From: DASUKL01 sp036278755
GTDB taxonomy: Bacteria > Chloroflexota > Limnocylindria > Limnocylindrales > CSP1-4
Assembly (NCBI GenBank): GCA_036278755.1
Contig: DASUKL010000132.1
Span: forward strand, 1-7,007
Direction of reading: 5' to 3'
Length of the DNA: 7,007 nucleotides
Part shown: in pieces, positions 1-5,763 of the stretch
Layout: each line of letters starts with the position of its first letter
Numbering within the stretch: the first letter of the stretch is position 1
Program-made: the position numbers and the translations under genes
The notes under the pieces: generated by a model
Told to the model about the DNA's origin: nothing
Seen by the model: only the letters and a program-made list of their open reading frames with translations
Databases searched by the model: none

Positions 1-1305
1 GTCAAGGGCCTCGGCCCGATCGGGCACGACGAAGATGCGCGCCGGGTCCAGGCCCGCGTACTTGAGTCGGTTGGCGACCTCGTCCGACCGCAGCCCGGAC
101 ACCGTGGCCCGCTCGATGCTCCCCACCGCACCCTCCAGCTCGACGTCCCAGAGCCAGGCGAAGTCCTCGCCGTCGACGAGGGTGTTGCTGTAGGCGATGA
201 GCAGCTGGCGCGGCTCGCCTTCCGTGGCCAGGGCCCGGAGGGTCGTGTTGAACGACGTCGGGTTCTTGGCGAAGGCCAGGATGATCTGCCGTTCCCCGGC
301 CTGGATGCGCTCCAGCCGACCGAAGGCCGGCCCGACCTCCCGCAGCGCCGCCGCTGCGTCCTCCAGCCCGACGCCCAGGCCGACGGCGATCCCGACCGCC
401 GCCGCCGCGTCATAGGCGATGTGCACGCCCGATTGAGGGATCGTCAGCTCCAACGGTCCGGCCGGCGTGCGCAGTCGGAGCCACGTCTCGTCGAGGCCGC
501 GCACCTCGAGGTCGGTCACGGCCACGTCGAGCGGCGGGCGGGCGAAGCCGCAGGCCGGACAGTGGTAGGCCCCCATGTGGGAGAGGTAGATGCGGTCGTA
601 GACGAGGTCGGCCCGGCAGTCCGGGCAGCGGATCGAGTCGGCGGCCCGGGTGATGCGGTCCGTGTCGTGGTTCAGCTCGCAGCCGAACGTCAGGCGCTGG
701 CGCCCGTCCTCCACGCTCAGCCGGCCGACCAGCGGATCGTCGGCGTTGACGACCAGGGTGGCCCCCTCGGGCAGCCCGCCGGCCGCCGCCTCGAAGGCGT
801 CGGCGATGGCATACAGCTCGCCGAAGCGGTCCAGCTGGTCGCGGAAGAGGTCGGTCACCAGGAGCACCCGGGGCCCGACTTCAGGCGCTACGGCGGCCAG
901 GGCGCCCTCGTCGACCTCGGCCACGACGACGCCGTCGGGGATCCGGCCGCGCAGGTCGGCCGCCCCCACGGCCAGGCTGGTCACGCCCTGGACGAGATTG
1001 GCCCCGGCCCGGTTGTGGTGGGCCGTCAGGCCCGCCCCACGGAGGATGGCGGCCGCGAAACGGGCCGTGGTGGTCTTGCCGTTGCTGCCCGTGATGACCA
1101 CGACCGGCAGGCCACGGCGACCCACCAGGGCCTCGAGGATCGTGGGGTCGAACCGGCGGGCGACGAGGCCGGGCAGACTCTGGCCGCCGCCGCGGCCGGT
1201 CAGGCGCGAGGCCGCCGCAGCGGACTTGCCGGCCACCAGCGCGACGAAGCGGCGGGGCGTGAGCGGCGGGGCCGGGCGGGGCTTCGGCAGGGACGGGGCG
1301 GACAC
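1..1305 (-). CDS. murT: MurT, Mur ligase-like subunit of lipid II isoglutaminyl synthase (3' end cut by window edge)
   Basis: MurT works with the glutaminase GatD to amidate the alpha-carboxyl of D-Glu in lipid II, giving D-isoglutamine, in the cytoplasm. Reading from GTG 1305 gives 435 codons with no stop. Visible parts: an N-terminal basic segment (GKSAAAASRL); a P-loop in ITGSNGKTTT with K77; a Mur ligase central domain with the ANLVQGVTS and VVVAEVDEGAL stretches; a four-cysteine zinc-ribbon insert, CPDC at 227-230 and CPAC at 249-252, characteristic of MurT rather than MurC-F; and a C-terminal DUF1727-type domain with DGEDFAWLWDVELE around 378-391 and VSGLRSDEVANRLKYAGLDP. In known MurT-GatD complexes an aspartate in the C-terminal domain completes the GatD catalytic triad; I place it in or near this motif by inference. 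Family members are about this long, so only a few tens of residues are missing; gatD would be expected beyond position 1. The frame stays open upstream of 1305 to at least 1440 but has no ATG or GTG there, so GTG 1305 is the best start. It has no clear Shine-Dalgarno. Confidence 0.93.
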   Translation of the reverse strand, partial: MSAPSLPKPRPAPPLTPRRFVALVAGKSAAAASRLTGRGGGQSLPGLVARRFDPTILEALVGRRGLPVVVITGSNGKTTTARFAAAILRGAGLTAHHNRAGANLVQGVTSLAVGAADLRGRIPDGVVVAEVDEGALAAVAPEVGPRVLLVTDLFRDQLDRFGELYAIADAFEAAAGGLPEGATLVVNADDPLVGRLSVEDGRQRLTFGCELNHDTDRITRAADSIRCPDCRADLVYDRIYLSHMGAYHCPACGFARPPLDVAVTDLEVRGLDETWLRLRTPAGPLELTIPQSGVHIAYDAAAAVGIAVGLGVGLEDAAAALREVGPAFGRLERIQAGERQIILAFAKNPTSFNTTLRALATEGEPRQLLIAYSNTLVDGEDFAWLWDVELEGAVGSIERATVSGLRSDEVANRLKYAGLDPARIFVVPDRAEALD

Positions 1306-1312
1306 CGGGCAG

Positions 1313-1318
1313 AGGATA
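1313..1318 (-). promoter_or_regulatory. Candidate -10 box for murT
   Basis: On the minus strand TATCCT fits TANNNT and lies 7 bases upstream of GTG 1305. Transcription starting the usual 6-8 bases after a -10 box would begin at or next to the start codon, giving a leaderless mRNA. That agrees with the absence of a Shine-Dalgarno. No -35 is visible. Short motifs like this are rare by chance in such GC-rich DNA but are still weak evidence. Confidence 0.4.
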
Positions 1319-1340
1319 CCAGCGGGCCGAACGGGCCTCG

Positions 1341-1371
1341 GCTGACGGCTCGGTCCGCGACGTCGGTCAGC
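1341..1371. repeat. Imperfect inverted and direct repeats in the divergent promoter region (possible operator)
   Basis: GCTGAC (1341-1346) and GTCAGC (1366-1371) form a 6-base inverted repeat around 19 bases that include the perfect palindrome CGACGTCG (1358-1365). A direct repeat GCTCGGTC occurs at 1348-1355 and again at 1372-1379, 24 bases apart. Such symmetry between divergent genes could bind a dimeric regulator. No regulator gene is visible in the window, and arms this short can arise by chance in GC-rich DNA. Confidence 0.25.
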
Positions 1372-1430
1372 GCTCGGTCTGGGGCCTCGGCGCTCGACAC
1401 GGCGAACGATCTGATCCGTGCGGCGAGCGA

Positions 1431-1436
1431 TACTAT
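1431..1436 (+). promoter_or_regulatory. Candidate -10 box for the AroA-ligase operon
   Basis: TACTAT fits TANNNT and is the only AT-rich hexamer near the start of the operon. It ends 8 bases before GTG 1445, so a transcript could begin at that codon (leaderless). If this box is real, the further upstream in-frame GTG at 1418 would lie before the transcription start and could not be used. No -35 element is seen. Confidence 0.4.
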
Positions 1437-1444
1437 GGCCGCTG

Positions 1445-4400
1445 GTGGCACAGGGGCACAGCCGGAAAGGAGCTCCCAGCCAAACGCGTCTCCTCATCGC
1501 GCAGGCACCCCGGCCGCTCGATGGCGAACTGGTCATCCCGGTCTCGAAGTACCACGCTCACCGCGCTCTGATCCTCGGCTCCCTGGCGGCCGGTCGCAGC
1601 CGCATCGAAGGCGTCTCGGACGCCCGCCACGTGGCCTTCACCCTGGCCGCCCTGCGCGGCCTGGGCACGCGCATCGACGCCGAAGCCGGCGCCCTGACCG
1701 TCCACGGCGGGCCCTACCACCCCGGCAGCGAGCGCATCTCCTTCGGCAGCTCGGGCTCGACCTTCTACTTCCTGACCGGTCTGGCCGCCCTGGCCGACCG
1801 CCCGCTGACCTTCGAGGGCCAGCGCTACCTCCGCCGCAGACCCGTAGGCGCGCTCCTCCAAGCCCTGCGCGCCCTCGGCGTGCGGCTCGAGGCGAGCGAT
1901 GGCGAGCACCTGCCGATCACCGTCTGGCCCGGCCAGCCGCGCGGCGGGCAGGTGCGTATCGCCGGCACACTCTCGCAGTGGATCAGCGGCCTGCTCCTGC
2001 TGGCCCCCTTCACCCGCGACGGCGCTCGCATCGATATCGACGGCGAACTCAACGAACGCACCTACCTCCGCCTGACCGTGCGCATGATGGCCCGCTTCGG
2101 GCTCCACGTCCGCGTCGCTCCCGACGAACGGACCTACGAGATCGACCCCGGCCAGCGCATCCATCCCGCCGACCTGACCCTGCCCCCGGACGTGGGCTCG
2201 GCCGCCTTCGGCCTGGCCGCCGCGGCCCTCCACCCCAGCGACGTCCGATTCCTGGGCCTGACCCGTGAGGCGGACCATCCCGAGGGCGCGCTGTACGACG
2301 TCCTGGAGCGGATGGGCGTGCCGCTCACCTTCGACGAGCCGCACCGCCAGGCCACGATCCGTCAGGATCGGCCGGGCCTCGTGGGCACGGAGGTGGACAT
2401 GCGGGAGCTGCCGGACATGCTGCCGATCCTCTCCGTCCTGGGCGCCTTCGCCGCCGGCCAGACCCGCCTCCGCAACGTGGCCCACGTGCGGCTCAAGGAG
2501 TCGGATCGGGTGGCCTCCATGCTCCAACTCGGCCGCATGGGCGCCCGGGTCCGCGAGGAGGGTGACGACCTCGTCCTCGATGGCGTCGCCGGGCTCGAAG
2601 GCCGGGCCCTGGCCTCCCATAACGACCACCGCGTGCTCATGGCCCTGGCCGTGGCCGGCTCGCGGGCTCGCGGCACGACCAGCATCTCCTACCCCCACGC
2701 CTATCGCCTCTCGTACCCCACCTTCCTCGAGGCCATGACCTCGATCGGCATCCCCATGACCGTCGGCCCTGCCCCGCGACGCTCGCCCCGCCGCCCCCGC
2801 AGGCCGGAGTTGCTGACCGATCGCCTCCTCCAGCTGGCCCACGATGAGCCCGGTGGACGGGCTTTGGTCGAGGTCGGCGCCGCCGGCGACCGGGCCTTGA
2901 CCTGGTCCGAGCTGGCCAGCGCCGTCGACCGCGCCGCGGCGCTGCTCATCGAGCTCGGCGTCCGCCCGGGGGAGCGGGTCTGCCTCCAGCTGCCGAACTG
3001 GGCCGAGTTCGTCGTGATCTGCCTGGCCACCCTGCGGGTGGGCGCCATCTGCTGCCCGCTGATGCCCTTCTTCCGCGAGCGCGAGGTGGGCTACATCCTC
3101 CGCCACACCGGCGCCCGCATCCTCTTCGTCCCAGCCCGCTTCCGGGGTCGGGACTACCCCGAGATGGTGCAGAACCTGGGCGTGGGGGCCATGCCCCTCA
3201 GCCACGTCGTCATCGTCCGCGCGCGGGAGGGTCTGGCCGAGGCCGACGCGGAGGCTTCGGGCGATGGCCACGGCCGTGGCCTGCGGTTCGTCATCCGCAA
3301 CCCTTCCGGCCCGCGCTGGCACGACTACGAGTCCGCCGTGGAGGGGGTGACCGTGGACCAGGAGGCGCTGGCCCTCATGCGCCCCGGGCCCAGCGCCTTC
3401 GCCCAGCTCCTCTTCACCTCTGGTACCTCCGGCGAGCCCAAGGGCGTGCTCCACCACCACGCTGTCCTCGAGCAGGCCGTGGAGATGCACATCCGCCACT
3501 TCGGTCTGACCGCGGAGGACGCGGTCCACGTGCCCTCACCGCTGGCCCACCAGACCGGCTTCCTGTATGGCATGTGGCTGGCCATCCGGATGGGCGCCCC
3601 GCAGATCCTCCAGCCGACCTGGGACCCGGCCGTCGCCATCCGGGCCCTGACCGCCTGGGATGGGGCCTTCGTCCAGGCCGCGACACCCTTCCTGGCCGAT
3701 CTCGTCGCGGCCGTGGAGGCCGGGGCGCCGGCCCCGCCGCGCCTGCGCATCTTCGTGGCCGCCGGAGCGGCCGTGCCGCGGGCCCTGGCGACCCGCGCCA
3801 CGGATCTCCTGGGGGCCACGGTCTGCGGCGGCTGGGGCACCACCGAGTCCTGCATGGGCACCTCGGGCCGGCCGGGCGACCCACCGCAGAAGGCCTGGGG
3901 CACCGACGGCCGTCCGCTGGAGGGCGTCGGGGTCCGCGTCGTCGACGGCGAGGGGATGGCGCTGCCGGCCGGCAGCGAGGGCGAGTTCGAGATCCGCAGC
4001 CCGCTGATGTTCGCCGGCTACCTGGGCCATCCCGAGTGGACCGAAGCGTCCTACACGCCCGACGGCTGGTTCCGCACCGGGGACCTGGCGACCATCGACG
4101 AGGACGGCTACGTCCGTATCACCGGCCGGGTCAAGGACCTCATCAACCGCGGCGGAGAGAAGATCCCCGTGGCCGAGATCGAGCAGCTGCTGTACGAGCA
4201 TCCCGACGTGACCGAGGCGGCCATCGTGGCCATGCCCGATGCGCGCCTCGGCGAGCGGGCCTGCGCCTTCGTCTGTCTGCGCCCGGGAGGCCACCTCAGC
4301 TTCAGCGCCATGCAGCGTTTCCTCGACGGCCACCGGGTGGCCCGCCAGTACTGGCCCGAGCGGCTGGCCGTGGTTGAGGCCCTGCCGCACACGCCCTCGG

Positions 4401-4507
4401 GCAAGATCCAGAAGTTCCTCCTCCGCGAGGAGGCACGCCACATCGCGGATGGGGCGGCGCCCTCGCGGAGGCCCGGCCAGGCGGCCAACGCGGCGACGTC
4501 GCGGTGA
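1445..4507 (+). CDS. Fusion protein: divergent EPSP-synthase-like (AroA fold) domain + acyl-CoA ligase, PlmJK-like
   Basis: Numbered from GTG 1445 (1020 aa); GTG 1418 and ACG 1484 are alternative starts. Residues about 22-438 are an EPSP-synthase fold: IPVSKYHAHRA (K35, R40), FGSSGSTFYFL (101-110), RRPVGALLQAL (R132), GTLSQW (S177, Q178), Y207, LPD (D324), RLKESDR (K351, E352, R355) and NDHR (H395, R396). By eye against E. coli AroA, S23 is Y36, R100 is Y108, S169 is L176, S197 is E204, N336 is H347 and K411 is L422, so phosphate-binding residues are lost while the acid/base core stays. An Arg/Pro-rich linker (about 442-455) joins an adenylate-forming ligase (about 455-1000) with TSGTSGEPKG (658-667), WGTTE (797-801), GWFRTGDL (D880), R895 and the catalytic lysine K987 in PSGKIQKF. 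The ligase resembles cyclohexanecarboxylate/medium-chain acyl-CoA ligases. It is the first gene of a coupled three-gene operon. Inferred role: dehydration of a shikimate-type acid and its activation to a CoA thioester. Domain calls are firm; the substrate is inferred. Confidence 0.92.
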   Translation: MAQGHSRKGAPSQTRLLIAQAPRPLDGELVIPVSKYHAHRALILGSLAAGRSRIEGVSDARHVAFTLAALRGLGTRIDAEAGALTVHGGPYHPGSERISFGSSGSTFYFLTGLAALADRPLTFEGQRYLRRRPVGALLQALRALGVRLEASDGEHLPITVWPGQPRGGQVRIAGTLSQWISGLLLLAPFTRDGARIDIDGELNERTYLRLTVRMMARFGLHVRVAPDERTYEIDPGQRIHPADLTLPPDVGSAAFGLAAAALHPSDVRFLGLTREADHPEGALYDVLERMGVPLTFDEPHRQATIRQDRPGLVGTEVDMRELPDMLPILSVLGAFAAGQTRLRNVAHVRLKESDRVASMLQLGRMGARVREEGDDLVLDGVAGLEGRALASHNDHRVLMALAVAGSRARGTTSISYPHAYRLSYPTFLEAMTSIGIPMTVGPAPRRSPRRPRRPELLTDRLLQLAHDEPGGRALVEVGAAGDRALTWSELASAVDRAAALLIELGVRPGERVCLQLPNWAEFVVICLATLRVGAICCPLMPFFREREVGYILRHTGARILFVPARFRGRDYPEMVQNLGVGAMPLSHVVIVRAREGLAEADAEASGDGHGRGLRFVIRNPSGPRWHDYESAVEGVTVDQEALALMRPGPSAFAQLLFTSGTSGEPKGVLHHHAVLEQAVEMHIRHFGLTAEDAVHVPSPLAHQTGFLYGMWLAIRMGAPQILQPTWDPAVAIRALTAWDGAFVQAATPFLADLVAAVEAGAPAPPRLRIFVAAGAAVPRALATRATDLLGATVCGGWGTTESCMGTSGRPGDPPQKAWGTDGRPLEGVGVRVVDGEGMALPAGSEGEFEIRSPLMFAGYLGHPEWTEASYTPDGWFRTGDLATIDEDGYVRITGRVKDLINRGGEKIPVAEIEQLLYEHPDVTEAAIVAMPDARLGERACAFVCLRPGGHLSFSAMQRFLDGHRVARQYWPERLAVVEALPHTPSGKIQKFLLREEARHIADGAAPSRRPGQAANAATSR
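1466..1472 (+). promoter_or_regulatory. Shine-Dalgarno-like AAAGGAG without a canonical start codon after it
   Basis: AAAGGAG is a strong ribosome-binding sequence, but no ATG, GTG or TTG follows within reach in the frame of the AroA-like domain. Eleven bases downstream an in-frame ACG lies at 1484-1486, exactly where homologous EPSP synthases would begin (ACG, then RLLIAQAPRPLDG). ACG may be a rare non-canonical start, an ATG altered by one base, or an ordinary Thr codon in a protein begun at GTG 1445. Confidence 0.4.
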
Positions 4508-5763
4508 GCCCCGCCTGCGGCGGAGGGGAGGCGAGCGCTGACGGCCAGACTGCCTCCCACGACCCGACCCCCGATGGCCCGCCTGCCTTCGATGAGGTCG
4601 CCTTCGCGGCCCTGAAGGCGGAGGTCGAGGCCTGGGTGGCCGGGCCCGGCGAGGCCTGGGCGGAGCGGATCGAGCGTGAGCGTTCGGTGCCCCCCGAGCT
4701 CTGGAGCGAGCTCCGCGAACGCGGCTACCTGCGCCTGGCCGCGCCCCAGGCCTACGGCGGCCAGGGCCTGCCCTTCAGCCGCTATCTGGAGCTCATGGAG
4801 CTCTTCGCCATGTCCCACGCCTCGGTGCGGATGATCGTCCACGTCGTCAACGGCATCTGGCGGGCCATCGACCTGCTGGCCACGGACGAGCAGCGGGCAC
4901 GCTTCGTGCTGCCCCAGGTGAGCGGCGACCTGCGCGTCGCGTTCACCCTGACCGAGCCCACGGCCGGGACCGGGGCGGACCTGCGCTGTGCCGTCGAGCG
5001 CCACGGCGACACCTACGAGCTCTCCGGGCAGAAGCACCTCATCACCTTCGGCCTGACCGCGGACCGACTCCTCCTCTTCGCCCGCCTGGCCGGCACCCGC
5101 GGCGCGGAGGGCACCGTGGCCCTCATGGTCGATCGCCACGCACCGGGGACCGAGGCCCGGCCTATGGACGAGTCGCTGGGCGTGCGCGGCACGGACCACG
5201 CCCACTTCGTCTTCCGCCGCACGCCGGTCCCGGTGGCCGATCGGCTGGGGGCCGAGGGCGACGGCCTGCGGGTGGCCTTCGGGGGCTTCCTGACCCCCAG
5301 CCGCATCTCGGTGGCCATGAGCTGCGTGGGGCTGGCCCGCCGGGCCCAGGAGCTGGCCCTGGCCCACGCCCGCCAGCGGCGGACCTTCGGCAAGTACCTC
5401 GCCGAGCGGCAGGCCATCGCCTGGATGCTGGCCGAGAACGCGACCGACATCGAAGCCGCCCGCCAGCTCGTCTTCCACGCCGCGCGGACCTGGGAGGGAC
5501 GCTCCCCGGAGGACCCCGAGGCGGACGGACGGGCGGCCGTGGCGGCCTCCATGGCCAAGCTCTTCGGGACCGACATGCTCCAGCGCGTCACCGACCGGGC
5601 CCTCCAGGTCCACGGCGGCATCGGCTACTTCGCGCCTAACCCCATCGAGCGGGTCTATCGTGATGCCCGGGCCCAGCGCTTCGAGGAAGGGACCGTGGAG
5701 ATCCAGAAGCAGGTCATCGCCCGGGCGCTCATCGGTCGCCTCGACCCGGTCGAGGAGGCTTGA
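4504..5763 (+). CDS. Acyl-CoA dehydrogenase family flavoprotein, AnsL/PlmL-like by context
   Basis: The 419-residue product has the full acyl-CoA dehydrogenase layout: a helical N-terminal domain (about 30-140, with LRERGYLRLAAPQAYGGQGL), a central beta domain with FTLTEPTAGTGADL (148-160) and SGQKHLITFG, and a C-terminal helical domain with the FAD-contact motif RRTFGKYLAERQA (292-304) and LQVHGGIGYF. The catalytic base is very probably E395, in FEEGTVEIQ, at the position of the YEGT glutamate of medium-chain enzymes. The first 28 residues are Gly/Ala/Ser-rich and outside the conserved domain. GTG 4504 overlaps the upstream stop as GTGA, which indicates translational coupling, and no separate Shine-Dalgarno is evident. 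In the usual FAD-contact motif (K-x-I-T/S-N) the Asn is replaced by Phe. By context it acts on a ring acyl-CoA; whether it dehydrogenates or works in the reducing direction cannot be told. A degradative cyclohexanecarboxyl-CoA dehydrogenase (AliB-like) is the main alternative. Confidence 0.93.
   Translation: MSPACGGGEASADGQTASHDPTPDGPPAFDEVAFAALKAEVEAWVAGPGEAWAERIERERSVPPELWSELRERGYLRLAAPQAYGGQGLPFSRYLELMELFAMSHASVRMIVHVVNGIWRAIDLLATDEQRARFVLPQVSGDLRVAFTLTEPTAGTGADLRCAVERHGDTYELSGQKHLITFGLTADRLLLFARLAGTRGAEGTVALMVDRHAPGTEARPMDESLGVRGTDHAHFVFRRTPVPVADRLGAEGDGLRVAFGGFLTPSRISVAMSCVGLARRAQELALAHARQRRTFGKYLAERQAIAWMLAENATDIEAARQLVFHAARTWEGRSPEDPEADGRAAVAASMAKLFGTDMLQRVTDRALQVHGGIGYFAPNPIERVYRDARAQRFEEGTVEIQKQVIARALIGRLDPVEEA
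5753..5758 (+). promoter_or_regulatory. Shine-Dalgarno AGGAGG that fixes the start of the SDR gene
   Basis: A perfect AGGAGG sits inside the last codons of the dehydrogenase gene, 4 bases before ATG 5763. That ATG shares its A with the upstream TGA stop (TGATG). An in-frame TTG at 5760 directly precedes the ATG but lies only one base after the Shine-Dalgarno, so ATG 5763 is preferred. Confidence 0.75.

Larger units (their letters stand above)
1306..1444. promoter_or_regulatory. Divergent intergenic/promoter region between murT and the AroA-ligase operon
   Basis: About 139 bases separate the two outward-facing GTG starts. Candidate -10 hexamers occur on each strand close to the start codons (listed separately), but neither has a recognisable TTGACA-like -35 at 16-18 bases. 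The middle holds short repeats: GCTGAC at 1341-1346 facing GTCAGC at 1366-1371, the 8-base palindrome CGACGTCG at 1358-1365, and the direct repeat GCTCGGTC at 1348-1355 and 1372-1379. Promoter function is inferred from layout. Confidence 0.55.

Noticed and set aside
421..2268. Long plus-strand open frame (615 codons) opposite murT and out of frame with the AroA-like domain
   Set aside because: It has low-complexity Arg/Gly/Pro/Ala composition and no motif; murT and the AroA-like domain, with clear family motifs, explain the same DNA. Such open frames are expected at very high GC.
1445..2767. Ordinary housekeeping aroA
   Set aside because: Ligands for the shikimate-3-phosphate and PEP phosphates are substituted (L176, E204, L422), the domain is fused to a CoA ligase, and no other shikimate-pathway gene is adjacent.
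1433..3529. Minus-strand open frame of 698 codons
   Set aside because: It is antisense to the well-supported fusion gene and shows no recognisable domain; stop codons are rare by composition.
4108..5613. Minus-strand open frame of 501 codons, with a similar one at 5655-6548
   Set aside because: Both are antisense shadows of the ligase, dehydrogenase and SDR genes, with His/Gly/Asp-rich composition and no family motifs.
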